Positions 37,413-51,172 of a stretch of DNA of 64,000 bases are shown one piece after another; within the stretch, counting starts at the first letter, position 1; each line of letters begins with the position of its first letter. This stretch comes from Sepiola atlantica (taxonomy: Eukaryota; Mollusca; Cephalopoda; Sepiida; Sepiolidae): NCBI GenBank assembly GCA_963556195.1, contig CAUVYP010000244.1, forward strand, positions 1,736,001-1,800,000, written 5' to 3'. The notes beneath the pieces are model-generated. The model saw only the letters and a list, made by a program, of their open reading frames with translations, did not search any database and was not told the DNA's origin. The position numbers and the translations under genes were made by a program.

Positions 37413-38713
37413 TTAGCGCGTTTTAAAGTTGATAACGCTTTTGTTTATAACTTTCACATTTATTCGAATTGTGCAACGAAACTTTGCAGACAGTCTGGAA
37501 TCGGCCTTTTCTACTGAAGTACCAAGTCTCAGAAGTGCAGCTCTTGTACTGCCGGAGATATGTCGATACAAACTGAATACGCAAAACATCAACAAAATTT
37601 AGCGCGTTTTAAAGTTGATATCGCTTTTGTTTATAACTTCCACATTTATTCGAATTGTGCAACGAAACTTCGCAGACAGTCGCGGAGACAAATTTTCTAC
37701 TGAGGTACCAAGTCTCAGAAGTGCAGCTCTTGTACTGCCGGAGATATGTCGATACAAACTGAATACGCAAAACATCAACAAAATTTAGCGCGTTTTAAAG
37801 TTGATATCGCTTTTGTTTATAACTTCCACATTTATTCGAATTGTGCCACGAAACTTTGCAGACAGTCGCGGAGGCACATGTTCTACTGAAGTACCAAGTT
37901 TCAGAAGTGCAGCTCTTATACTGTCAGAGATATGTCGATAAAAACTGAATACGCAAAACATCAACAAAATTTAGCGCGTTTTAAAGTTGATATCGCTTTT
38001 GTTTATAACTTCCACATTTATTCGAATTGTGCAACGAAACTTTGCAGACAGTCGCGGAGCCACATTTTCTACTGAAGTACCAAGTTTCAGAAGTGCAACT
38101 CTTGTACTGCCGGAGATATGTCGATACAAACTGAATACGCAAAACATCAACAAAATTTAGCGCGTTTTAAAGTTGATATCGCTTTTGTTTATAACTTCCA
38201 CGTTTATTCGAATTGTGCAACGAAACTTTGCAGACAGTCGCGGAGACACATGTTCTACTGAAGTACCAAGTCTCAGAAGTGCAGCTGTTGTACTGCCGGA
38301 GATATGTCGATACAAACTGAATACGCAAAACATCAACAAAATTTAGCGCGTTTTAAAGTTGATAACGCTTTTGTTTATATCTTCCACATTAATTCGAATT
38401 GTGCAACGAAACTTTGCAGACAGTCTCGAATAGGCCTCCTCGACTGAAGTACCAAGTTTCAGAAGTGCAGCTCTTGTACTGCCGGAGATATGTCGATACA
38501 AACTGAATACGCAAAACATCAACAAAATTTAGCGCGTTTTAAAGTTGATATCGCTTTTGTTTATAACTTCCACATTTTTCGTATTGTGCAACGAAACTTT
38601 GCAGACAGTCGCGGAGACACATTTTCTACTGAAGTACCAAGTTTCAGAAGTGCAGCTCTTGTACTGCCGGAGATATGTCGATACAAACTGAATACGCAAA
38701 ACATCAACAAAAT
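37413..38713 (+). repeat. 1301-bp seven-monomer duplication, copy 2
   Basis: Monomer order and all diagnostic bases I compared match copy 1, including cttatactgtcagag, gataaaaac and cctcctcgactg. I found no difference. The last monomer, F at 38529, also opens the first 14-monomer HOR copy. Such identity means a very recent event, or an assembly duplication that reads spanning both copies could exclude. Confidence 0.92.
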
Positions 38714-41131
38714 TTAGCGCGTTTTAAAGTTGATATCGCTTTTGTTTATAACTTCCACATTTATTCGAATTGTGCAACGAAACTTCGCAGACAGTCGCGG
38801 AGACACATTTTCTACTGAGGTACCAAGTCTCAGAAGTGCAGCTCTTGTACTGCCGGAGATATGTCGATACAAACTGAATACGCAAAACATCAACAAAATT
38901 TAGCGCGTTTTAAAGTTGATATCGCTTTTGTTTATAACTTCCACATTTATTCGAATTGTGCCACGAAACTTTGCAGACAGTCGCGGAGGCACATGTTCTA
39001 CTGAAGTACCAAGTTTCAGAAGTGCAGCTCTTGTACTGTCGGAGATATGTCGATAAAAACTGAATACGCAAAACATCAACAAAATTTAGCGCGTTTTAAA
39101 GTTGATATCGCTTTTGTTTATAACTTCCACATTTATTCGAATTGTGCAACGAAACTTTGCAGACAGTCGCGGAGCCACATTTTCTACTGAAGTACCAAGT
39201 TTCAGAAGTGCAACTCTTGTACTGCCGGAGATATGTCGATACAAACTGAATACGCAAAACATCAACAAAATTTAGCGCGTTTTAAAGTTGATATCGCTTT
39301 TGTTTATAACTTCCACGTTTATTCGAATTGTGCAACGAAACTTTGCAGACAGTCGCGGAGACACATGTTCTACTGAAGTACCAAGTCTCAGAAGTGCAGC
39401 TGTAGTACTGCCGGAGATATGTCGATACAAACTGAATACGCAAAACATCAACAAAATTTAGCGCGTTTTAAAGTTGATAACGCTTTTGTTTATAAATTCC
39501 ACATTTATTCGAATTGTGCAACGAAACTTTGCAGACAGTCTCAAATAGGCCTTTTCTACTGAAGTACCAAGTTTCAGAAGTGCAGCTCTTGGACTGCCGG
39601 AGATATGTCGATACAAACTGAATACGCAAAACATCAACAAAATTTAGCGCGTTTTAAAGTTGATATCGCTTTTGTTTATAACTTCCACATTTATTCGAAT
39701 TGCGCCACGAAACTTTGCAGACAGTCGCGGAGACACATTTTCTACTGAAGTACCAAGTTTCATAAGTGCAGCTCTTGTACTGCCGGAGATATGTCGATAC
39801 AAACTGAATACGCAAAACATCAACAAAATTTAGCGCGTTTTAAAGTTGATATCGCTTTTGTTTATAACTTCCACATTTATTCGAATTGTGCAACAACACT
39901 TTGCAGACAGTCGCGGAGACACAAGTCCTACTGCAGTACCAAGTTTCAGAAGTGCAGCTCTTGTACTGCCGGAGATATGTCGATACAAACTGAATACGCA
40001 AAACATCAACAAAATTTAGCGCGTTTTAAAGTTGATATCGCTTTTGTTTATAACTTCCACATTTATTCGAATTGTGCAACGAAACTTTGCAGACAGTCCT
40101 GAATAGGCCTCCTCTACTGAAGTACCAAGTTTCAGAAGTGCAGCTCTTGTACTGCCGGAGATATGTCGATACAAACTGAATACGCAAAACATCAACAAGA
40201 TTTAGCGCGTTTTAAAGTTGATATCGCTTTTGTTTATAACTTCCACATTTATTCGAATTGTGCCACGAAACTTTGCAGACAGTCGCGGAGACACATTTTC
40301 TACTGAAGTACCAAGTTTCAGAAGTGCAGCTCTTGTACTGCCGGAGACATGTCGATACAAACTGAATACGCAAAACATCACCAAAATTTAGCGCGTTTTA
40401 AAGTTGATAACGCTTTTGTTTATAACTTCCACATTTATTCGAATTGTGCAACGAAACTTTGCAGACAGTCGCGGAGACACATGTTCTACTGAAGTACCAA
40501 GTTTCAGAAGTGCAGCTCTTGTACTGCCGGAGATATGTCGATACAAACTGAATACGCAAAACATCAACAAAATTTAGCGCGTTTTAAAGTTGATATCGCT
40601 TTTGTTTATAACTTCCACATTTATTCGAATTGTGCAACGAAACTTTGCAGACAGTCTCGAATAGGCCTTTTCTACTGAAGTATAAAGTTTCAGAAGTGCA
40701 GCTCTTGTACTGCCGGAGATATGTCGATACAAACTGAATACGCAAAACATCAACAAAATTTAGCGCGTTTTAAAGTTGATATCGCTTTTGTTTATAACTT
40801 ACACATTTATTCGAATTGTGCAACGAAACTTTGCAGACAGTCGCGGAGACAAATGTTCTACTGAAGTACCAAGTTTCAGAAGTGCAGCTCTTGTACTGCC
40901 GGAGATATGTCGATACAAACTGAATACGCAAAACATCAACAAAATTAAGCGCGTTTAAAAGTTGATATCGCTTTTGTTTATATCTTCCACATTAATTCGA
41001 ATTGTGCAACGAAACTTTGCAGACAGTCTCGAATAGGCCTCCTCGACTGAAGTACCAAGTTTCAGAAGTGCAGCTCTTGTACTGCCGGAGATATGTTGAT
41101 ACAAACTGAATACGCAAAACATCAACAAAAT
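38529..41131 (+). repeat. Right HOR copy 1, 14 monomers, 2603 bp (version a)
   Basis: Order: F-R-D-V-X-L-N-G-E variant-Q-H-A-Y-E. L has ataaattcc and cttggactgcc; N has gcgccacg; G has gcaacaacac and acaagtcctactgcag; the ninth has cagtcctgaatagg; Q follows a caacaagattt boundary; Y has ttacacatt and gagacaaatg; the last E has the boundary aaattaagcgcgtttaaaag. Version a is distinguished by gttgataacgc in the eleventh monomer and gaagtaccaagtctc in X. Confidence 0.94.
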
Positions 41132-43734
41132 TTAGCGCGTTTTAAAGTTGATATCGCTTTTGTTTATAACTTCCACATTTTTCGTATTGTGCAACGAAAC
41201 TTTGCAGACAGTCGCGGAGACACATTTTCTACTGAAGTACCAAGTTTCAGAAGTGCAGCTCTTGTACTGCCGGAGATATGTCGATACAAACTGAATACGC
41301 AAAACATCAACAAAATTTAGCGCGTTTTAAAGTTGATATCGCTTTTGTTTATAACTTCCACATTTATTCGAATTGTGCAACGAAACCTCGCAGACAGTCG
41401 CGGAGACACATTTTCTACTGAGGTACCAAGTCTCAGAAGTGCAGCTCTTGTACTGCCGGAGATATGTCGATACAAACTGAATACGCAAAACATCAACAAA
41501 ATTTAGCGCGTTTTAAAGTTGATATCGCTTTTGTTTATAACTTCCACATTTATTCGAATTGTGCCACGAAACTTTGCAGACAGTCGCGGAGGCACATTTT
41601 CTACTGAAGTACCAAGTTTCAGAAGTGCAGCTCTTGTACTGTCGGAGATATGTCGATAAAAACTGAATACGCAAAACATCAACAAAATTTAGCGCGTTTT
41701 AAAGTTGATATCGCTTTTGTTTATAACTTCCACATTTATTCGAATTCTGCAACGACCCTTTGCAGACAGTCGCGGAGCCACATTTCCTACTGAAGTACCA
41801 AGTTTCAGAAGTGCAACTCTTGTACTGCCGGAGATATGTCGATACAAACTGAATACGCAAAACATCAACAAAATTTAGCGCGTTTTAAAGTTGATATCGC
41901 TTTTGTTTATAACTTCCACGTTTATTCGAATTGTGCAACGAAACTTTGCAGACAGTCGCGGAGACACATGTTCTACTGAAGGACCAAGTCTCAGAAGTGC
42001 AGCTGTTGTACTGCCGGAGATATGTCGATACAAACTGAATACGCAAAACATCAACAAAATTTAGCGCGTTTTAAAGTTGATAACGCTTTGGTTTATAACT
42101 TCCACATTTATTCGAATTGTGCAACGAAACTTTGCAGACAGTCTCAAATAGGCCTTTTCTACTGAAGTACCAAGTTTCAGAAGTGCAGCTCTTGTACTGC
42201 CGGAGATATGTCGATACAAACTGAATACGCAAAACATCAACAAAATTTAGCGCGTTTTAAAGTTGATATCGCTTTTGTTTATAACTTCCACATTTATTCG
42301 AATTGCGCCACGAAACTTTGCAGACAGTCGCGGAGACACATTTTCTACTGAAGTACCAAGTTTCAGAAGTGCAGCTCTTGTACTGCCGGAGATATGTCGA
42401 TACAAACTGAATACGCAAAACATCGACAAAATTTAGCGCGTTTTAAAGTTGATATCGCTTTTGTTTATAACTTCCACATTTATTCGAATTGTGCAACAAC
42501 ACTTTGCAGACAGTCGCGGAGACACAAGTCCTACTGCAGTACCAAGTTTCAGAAGTGCAGCTCTTGTACTGCCGGAGATATGTCGATACAAACTGAATAC
42601 GCAAAACATCAACAAAATTTAGCGCGTTTTAAAGTTGATATCGCTTTTGTTTATAACTTCCACATTTATTCGAATTGTGCAACGAAACTTTGCAGACAGT
42701 CCTGAATAGGCCTCCTCTACTGAAGTACCAAGTTTCAGAAGTGCAGCTCTTGTACTGCCGGAGATATGTCGATACAAACTGAATACGCAAAACATCAACA
42801 AGATTTAGCGCGTTTTAAAGTTGATATCGCTTTTGTTTATAACTTCCACATTTATTCGAATTGTGCCACGAAACTTTGCAGACAGTCGCGGAGACACATT
42901 TTCTACTGAAGTACCAAGTTTCAGAAGTGCAGCTCTTGTACTGCCGGAGACATGTCGATACAAACTGAATACGAAAAACATCACCAAAATTTAGCGCGTT
43001 TTAAAGTTGATATCGCTTTTGTTTATAACTTCCACATTTATTCGAATTGTGCAACAAAACTTTGCAGACAGTCGCGGAGACACATGTCCTACTGAAGTAC
43101 CAAGTTTCAGAAGTGCAGCTCTTGTACTGCCGGAGATATGTCGATACAAACTGAATACGCAAAACATCAACAAAATTTAGCGCGTTTTAAAGTTGATATC
43201 GCTTTTGTTTATAACTTCCACATTTATTCGAATTGTGCAACGAAACTTTGCAGACAGTCTCGAATAGGCCTTTTCTACTGAAGTACCAATTTTCAGAAGT
43301 GCAGCTCTTGTACTGCCGGAGATATGTCGATACAAACTGAATACGCAAAACATCAACAAAATTTAGCGCGTTTTAAAGTTGATATCGCTTTTGTTTATAA
43401 CTTACACATTTATTCGAATTGTGCAACGAAACTTTGCAGACAGTCGCGGAGACACATGTTCTACTGAAGTACCAAGTTTCATAAGTGCAGCTCTTGTACT
43501 GCCGGAGATATGTCGATACAAACTGAATACGCAAAACATCAACAAAATTTAGCGCGTTTTAAAGTTGATAACGCTTTTGTTTATATCTTCCACATTAATT
43601 CGAATTGTGCAACGAAACTTTGCAGACAGTCTCGAATAGGCCTCCTCGACTGAAGTACCAAGTTTCAGAAGTGCAGCTCTTGTACTGCCGGAGATATGTC
43701 GATACAAACTGAATACGCAAAACATCAACAAAAT
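41132..43734 (+). repeat. Right HOR copy 2, 14 monomers, 2603 bp (version b)
   Basis: Same order as copy 1 with a consistent set of differences: V has attctgcaacgaccc and acatttcctac, X has gaaggaccaag, G is preceded by caaaacatcgac, the eleventh monomer begins gatacgaaaaacatcacc with acatgtcctac, A has gtaccaattttc, and Y has acatgttc with cataag. The last E has gttgataacgc. These recur as a set at 46338 and 56007. Confidence 0.94.
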
Positions 43735-46337
43735 TTAGCGCGTTTTAAAGTTGATATCGCTTTTGTTTATAACTTCCACATTTTTCGTATTGTGCAACGA
43801 AACTTTGCAGACAGTCGCGGAGACACATTTTCTACTGAAGTACCAAGTTTCAGAAGTGCAGCTCTTGTACTGCCGGAGATATGTCGATACAAACTGAATA
43901 CGCAAAACATCAACAAAATTTAGCGCGTTTTAAAGTTGATATCGCTTTTGTTTATAACTTCCACATTTATTCGAATTGTGCAACGAAACTTCGCAGACAG
44001 TCGCGGAGACACATTTTCTACTGAGGTACCAAGTCTCAGAAGTGCAGCTCTTGTACTGCCGGAGATATGTCGATACAAACTGAATACGCAAAACATCAAC
44101 AAAATTTAGCGCGTTTTAAAGTTGATATCGCTTTTGTTTATAACTTCCACATTTATTCGAATTGTGCCACGAAACTTTGCAGACAGTCGCGGAGGCACAT
44201 GTTCTACTGAAGTACCAAGTTTCAGAAGTGCAGCTCTTGTACTGTCGGAGATATGTCGATAAAAACTGAATACGCAAAACATCAACAAAATTTAGCGCGT
44301 TTTAAAGTTGATATCGCTTTTGTTTATAACTTCCACATTTATTCGAATTGTGCAACGAAACTTTGCAGACAGTCGCGGAGCCACATTTTCTACTGAAGTA
44401 CCAAGTTTCAGAAGTGCAACTCTTGTACTGCCGGAGATATGTCGATACAAACTGAATACGCAAAACATCAACAAAATTTAGCGCGTTTTAAAGTTGATAT
44501 CGCTTTTGTTTATAACTTCCACGTTTATTCGAATTGTGCAACGAAACTTTGCAGACAGTCGCGGAGACACATGTTCTACTGAAGTACCAAGTCTCAGAAG
44601 TGCAGCTGTAGTACTGCCGGAGATATGTCGATACAAACTGAATACGCAAAACATCAACAAAATTTAGCGCGTTTTAAAGTTGATAACGCTTTTGTTTATA
44701 AATTCCACATTTATTCGAATTGTGCAACGAAACTTTGCAGACAGTCTCAAATAGGCCTTTTCTACTGAAGTACCAAGTTTCAGAAGTGCAGCTCTTGGAC
44801 TGCCGGAGATATGTCGATACAAACTGAATACGCAAAACATCAACAAAATTTAGCGCGTTTTAAAGTTGATATCGCTTTTGTTTATAACTTCCACATTTAT
44901 TCGAATTGCGCCACGAAACTTTGCAGACAGTCGCGGAGACACATTTTCTACTGAAGTACCAAGTTTCATAAGTGCAGCTCTTGTACTGCCGGAGATATGT
45001 CGATACAAACTGAATACGCAAAACATCAACAAAATTTAGCGCGTTTTAAAGTTGATATCGCTTTTGTTTATAACTTCCACATTTATTCGAATTGTGCAAC
45101 AACACTTTGCAGACAGTCGCGGAGACACAAGTCCTACTGCAGTACCAAGTTTCAGAAGTGCAGCTCTTGTACTGCCGGAGATATGTCGATACAAACTGAA
45201 TACGCAAAACATCAACAAAATTTAGCGCGTTTTAAAGTTGATATCGCTTTTGTTTATAACTTCCACATTTATTCGAATTGTGCAACGAAACTTTGCAGAC
45301 AGTCCTGAATAGGCCTCCTCTACTGAAGTACCAAGTTTCAGAAGTGCAGCTCTTGTACTGCCGGAGATATGTCGATACAAACTGAATACGCAAAACATCA
45401 ACAAGATTTAGCGCGTTTTAAAGTTGATATCGCTTTTGTTTATAACTTCCACATTTATTCGAATTGTGCCACGAAACTTTGCAGACAGTCGCGGAGACAA
45501 ATTTTCTACTGAAGTACCAAGTTTCAGAAGTGCAGCTCTTGTACTGCCGGAGACATGTCGATACAAACTGAATACGCAAAACATCACCAAAATTTAGCGC
45601 GTTTTAAAGTTGATAACGCTTTTGTTTATAACTTCCACATTTATTCGAATTGTGCAACGAAACTTTGCAGACAGTCGCGGAGACACATGTTCTACTGAAG
45701 TACCAAGTTTCAGAAGTGCAGCTCTTGTACTGCCGGAGATATGTCGATACAAACTGAATACGCAAAACATCAACAAAATTTAGCGCGTTTTAAAGTTGAT
45801 ATCGCTTTTGTTTATAACTTCCACATTTATTCGAATTGTGCAACGAAACTTTGCAGACAGTCTCGAATAGGCCTTTTCTACTGAAGTACCAAGTTTCAGA
45901 AGTGCAGCTCTTGTACTGCCGGAGATATGTCGATACAAACTGAATACGCAAAACATCAACAAAATTTAGCGCGTTTTAAAGTTGATATCGCTTTTGTTTA
46001 TAACTTACACATTTATTCGAATTGTGCAACGAAACTTTGCAGACAGTCGCGGAGACAAATGTTCTACTGAAGTACCAAGTTTCAGAAGTGCAGCTCTTGT
46101 ACTGCCGGAGATATGTCGATACAAACTGAATACGCAAAACATCAACAAAATTAAGCGCGTTTAAAAGTTGATATCGCTTTTGTTTATATCTTCCACATTA
46201 ATTCGAATTGTGCAACGAAACTTTGCAGACAGTCTCGAATAGGCCTCCTCGACTGAAGTACCAAGTTTCAGAAGTGCAGCTCTTGTACTGCCGGAGATAT
46301 CTTGATACAAACTGAATACGCAAAACATCAACAAAAT
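43735..46337 (+). repeat. Right HOR copy 3, 14 monomers, 2603 bp (version a)
   Basis: Matches the copy at 38529 at an offset of 5206 bp, including the rare gcagctgtagtactg in X and gtttcataag in N. It carries a private gagacaaatt in Q (near 45498). This shows the true repeat period in this domain is 28 monomers. Confidence 0.94.
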
Positions 46338-48940
46338 TTAGCGCGTTTTAAAGTTGATATCGCTTTTGTTTATAACTTCCATATTTTTCGTATTGTGCAA
46401 CGAAACTTTGCAGACAGTCGCGGAGACACATTTTCTACTGAAGTACCAAGTTTCAGAAGTGCAGCTCTTGTACTGCCGGAGATATGTCGATACAAACTGA
46501 ATACGCAAAACATCAACAAAATTTAGCGCGTTTTAAAGTTGATATCGCTTTTGTTTATAACTTCCACATTTATTCGAATTGTGCAACGAAACTTCGCAGA
46601 CAGTCGCGGAGACACATTTTCTACTGAGGTACCAAGTCTCAGAAGTGCAGCTCTTGTACTGCCGGAGATATGTCGATACAAACTGAATACGCAAAACATC
46701 AACAAAATTTAGCGCGTTTTAAAGTTGATATCGCTTTTGTTTATAACTTCCACATTTATTCGAATTGTGCCACGAAACTTTGCAGACAGTCGCGGAGGCA
46801 CATTTTCTACTGAAGTACCAAGTTTCAGAAGTGCAGCTCTTGTACTGTCGGAGATATGTCGATAAAAACTGAATACGCAAAACATCAACAAAATTTAGCG
46901 CGTTTTAAAGTTGATATCGCTTTTGTTTATAACTTCCACATTTATTCGAATTCTGCAACGACCCTTTGCAGACAGTCGCGGAGCCACATTTCCTACTGAA
47001 GTACCAAGTTTCAGAAGTGCAACTCTTGTACTGCCGGAGATATGTCGATACAAACTGAATACGCAAAACATCAACAAAATTTAGCGCGTTTTAAAGTTGA
47101 TATCGCTTTTGTTTATAACTTCCACGTTTATTCGAATTGTGCAACGAAACTTTGCAGACAGTCGCGGAGACACATGTTCTACTGAAGGACCAAGTCTCAG
47201 AAGTGCAGCTGTTGTACTGCCGGAGATATGTCGATACAAACTGAATACGCAAAACATCAACAAAATTTAGCGCGTTTTAAAGTTGATAACGCTTTTGTTT
47301 ATAACTTCCACATTTATTCGAATTGTGCAACGAAACTTTGCAGACAGTCTCAAATAGGCCTTTTCTACTGAAGTACCAAGTTTCAGAAGTGCAGCTCTTG
47401 GACTGCCGGAGATATGTCGATACAAACTGAATACGCAAAACATCAACAAAATTTAGCGCGTTTTAAAGTTGATATCGCTTTTGTTTATAACTTCCACATT
47501 TATTCGAATTGCGCCACGAAACTTTGCAGACAGTCGCGGAGACACATTTTCTACTGAAGTACCAAGTTTCAGAAGTGCAGCTCTTGTACTGCCGGAGATA
47601 TGTCGATACAAACTGAATACGCAAAACATCGACAAAATTTAGCGCGTTTTAAAGTTGATATCGCTTTTGTTTATAACTTCCACATTTATTCGAATTGTGC
47701 AACAACACTTTGCAGACAGTCGCGGAGACACAAGTCCTACTGCAGTACCAAGTTTCAGAAGTGCAGCTCTTGTACTGCCGGAGATATGTCGATACAAACT
47801 GAATACGCAAAACATCAACAAAATTTAGCGCGTTTTAAAGTTGATATCGCTTTTGTTTATAACTTCCACATTTATTCGAATTGTGCAACGAAACTTTGCA
47901 GACAGTCCTGAATAGGCCTCCTCTACTGAAGTACCAAGTTTCAGAAGTGCAGCTCTTGTACTGCCGGAGATATGTCGATACAAACTGAATACGCAAAACA
48001 TCAACAAGATTTAGCGCGTTTTAAAGTTGATATCGCTTTTGTTTATAACTTCCACATTTATTCGAATTGTGCCACGAAACTTTGCAGACAGTCGCGGAGA
48101 CACATTTTCTACTGAAGTACCAAGTTTCAGAAGTGCAGCTCTTGTACTGCCGGAGACATGTCGATACAAACTGAATACGAAAAACATCACCAAAATTTAG
48201 CGCGTTTTAAAGTTGATATCGCTTTTGTTTATAACTTCCACATTTATTCGAATTGTGCAACAAAACTTTGCAGACAGTCGCGGAGACACATGTCCTACTG
48301 AAGTACCAAGTTTCAGAAGTGCAGCTCTTGTACTGCCGGAGATATGTCGATACAAACTGAATACGCAAAACATCAACAAAATTTAGCGCGTTTTAAAGTT
48401 GATATCGCTTTTGTTTATAACTTCCACATTTATTCGAATTGTGCAACGAAACTTTGCAGACAGTCTCGAATAGGCCTTTTCTACTGAAGTACCAATTTTC
48501 AGAAGTGCAGCTCTTGTACTGCCGGAGATATGTCGATACAAACTGAATACGCAAAACATCAACAAAATTTAGCGCGTTTTAAAGTTGATATCGCTTTTGT
48601 TTATAACTTACACATTTATTCGAATTGTGCAACGAAACTTTGCAGACAGTCGCGGAGACACATGTTCTACTGAAGTACCAAGTTTCATAAGTGCAGCTCT
48701 TGTACTGCCGGAGATATGTCGATACAAACTGAATACGCAAAACATCAACAAAATTTAGCGCGTTTTAAAGTTGATATCGCTTTTGTTAATAACTTCTACA
48801 TTTATTCGAATTGTGCAACGAAACTTTGCAGACAGTCGCGGAGACACATTTTCTACTGAAGTATTTAGTTTCAGAAGTGCAGCTCTTGTACTGCCGGAGA
48901 TATGTCGATACAAACTGAATACGCAAAACATCAACAAAAT
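46338..48940 (+). repeat. Right HOR copy 4 (version b) with last monomer replaced
   Basis: The first 13 monomers match the copy at 41132 at an offset of 5206 bp. The fourteenth (48755) is not E but an M-like unit with gttaataacttctac, ttgcagac and gtatttag. The copy at 56007 ends in the same way. The F at 46338 has a private catatttttcg, and its upstream boundary reads gatatcttgatac. Confidence 0.92.
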
Positions 48941-50056
48941 TTAGCGCGTTTTAAAGTTGATATCGCTTTTGTTTATATTTTCCACATTAATTCGAATTGT
49001 GCAACGAAACTTTGCAGACAGTCTCGAATAGGCCTCCGCTACTGAAGTACCAAGTTTCAGAAGTGCAGCTCTTGTACTGCCGGAGATATGTCGATACAAA
49101 CTGAATACGCAAAACATCAACAAAATTTAGCGCGTTTTAAAGTTGATATCGCTTTTGTTTATAACTTTCACATTTATTCGAATTGTGCAACGAAACTTTG
49201 CAGACAGTCTCAACTAGGCCTTTTCTGCTGAAGTACTAAGTTTCAGAAGTGCACCTCTTGTACTGTCGGAGATATGTCGATACAAACTGAATACGCAAAA
49301 CATCAACAAAATTTAGCGCGTTTTAAAGTTGATATCGCTTTTGTTTATAACTTCCACATTTTTCGTATTGTGCAACGAAACTTTGCAGACAGTCGCGGAG
49401 TCACATTTTCTACTGAAGTACCAAGTTTCAGAAGTGCAGCTCTTGTACTGCCGGAGATATGTCGATACAAACTGAATACGCAAAACATCAACAAAATTTA
49501 GCGCGTTTTAAAGTTGATATCGCTTTTGTTTATAACTTCCACATTTATTCGAATTGTGCAACGAAACTTTGCAGACAGTCGCGGAAACACATTTTTCTAC
49601 TGAGGTACCAAGTCTCAGAAGTGCAGCTCTTGTACTGCCGGAGATATGTCGATACAAACTGAATACGCAAAACATCAACAAAATTTAGCGCGTTTTAAAG
49701 TTGATATCGCTTTTGTTTATAACTTCCACATTTATTCGAATTGTGCCACGAAACTTTGCAGACAGTCGCGGAGACACATTTTCTACTGAAGTACCAAGTT
49801 TCAGAAGTGCAGCTCTTGTACTGCCGGAGATATGTCGATACAAACTGAATACGCAAAACATCAACAAAATTTAGCGCGTTTTAAAGTTGATATCGCTTTT
49901 GTTTATAACTTCCACATTTATTCGAATTGTGCCACGAAACTTTGCAGACAGTCGCGGAGGCACATTTTCTACTGAAGTACCACGTTTCAGAAGTGCAACT
50001 CTTGTACTGCCGGAGATATGTCGATACAAACTGAATACGCAAAACATCAACAAAAT
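48941..50056 (+). repeat. 1116-bp six-monomer duplication, copy 1
   Basis: Order: E-T-F-R-N-D-like. E has tatattttcc and cctccgctactg; T has gtactaag and gtactgtcgg; F has gcggagtcac; R has an extra T (acatttttctactgagg, 187 bp); the sixth has gtaccacgtttc and gcaactc. One F (-1) and one R (+1) cancel, giving exactly 6 x 186. Confidence 0.93.
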
Positions 50057-51172
50057 TTAGCGCGTTTTAAAGTTGATATCGCTTTTGTTTATATTTTCCA
50101 CATTAATTCGAATTGTGCAACGAAACTTTGCAGACAGTCTCGAATAGGCCTCCGCTACTGAAGTACCAAGTTTCAGAAGTGCAGCTCTTGTACTGCCGGA
50201 GATATGTCGATACAAACTGAATACGCAAAACATCAACAAAATTTAGCGCGTTTTGAAGTTGATATCGCTTTTGTTTATAACTTTCACATTTATTCGAATT
50301 GTGCAACGAAACTTTGCAGACAGTCTCAACTAGGCCTTTTCTGCTGAAGTACTAAGTTTCAGAAGTGCACCTCTTGTACTGTCGGAGATATGTCGATACA
50401 AACTGAATACGCAAAACATCAACAAAATTTAGCGCGTTTTAAAGTTGATATCGCTTTTGTTTATAACTTCCACATTTTTCGTATTGTGCAACGAAACTTT
50501 GCAGACAGTCGCGGAGTCACATTTTCTACTGAAGTACCAAGTTTCAGAAGTGCAGCTCTTGTACTGCCGGAGATATGTCGATACAAACTGAATACGCAAA
50601 ACATCAACAAAATTTAGCGCGTTTTAAAGTTGATATCGCTTTTGTTTATAACTTCCACATTTATTCGAATTGTGCAACGAAACTTTGCAGACAGTCGCGG
50701 AAACACATTTTTCTACTGAGGTACCAAGTCTCAGAAGTGCAGCTCTTGTACTGCCGGAGATATGTCGATACAAACTGAATACGCAAAACATCAACAAAAT
50801 TTAGCGCGTTTTAAAGTTGATATCGCTTTTGTTTATAACTTCCACATTTATTCGAATTGTGCCACGAAACTTTGCAGACAGTCGCGGAGACACATTTTCT
50901 ACTGAAGTACCAAGTTTCAGAAGTGCAGCTCTTGTACTGCCGGAGATATGTCGATACAAACTGAATACGCAAAACATCAACAAAATTTAGCGCGTTTTAA
51001 AGTTGATATCGCTTTTGTTTATAACTTCCACATTTATTCGAATTGTGCAACGAAACTTTGCAGACAGTCGCGGAGACACATTTTCTACTGAAGTACCACG
51101 TTTCAGAAGTGCAACTCTTGTACTGCCGGAGATATGTCGATACAAACTGAATACGCAAAACATCAACAAAAT
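50057..51172 (+). repeat. 1116-bp six-monomer duplication, copy 2
   Basis: All markers of copy 1 recur, including both one-base length changes. Private differences are gcgcgttttgaag at about 50250 and, in the sixth monomer, gtgcaacg and gcggagacac in place of gtgccacg and gcggaggcac. The related region at 58610-59725 has only one copy, so this duplication is younger than the 9669-bp super-repeat or was lost there. Confidence 0.93.
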
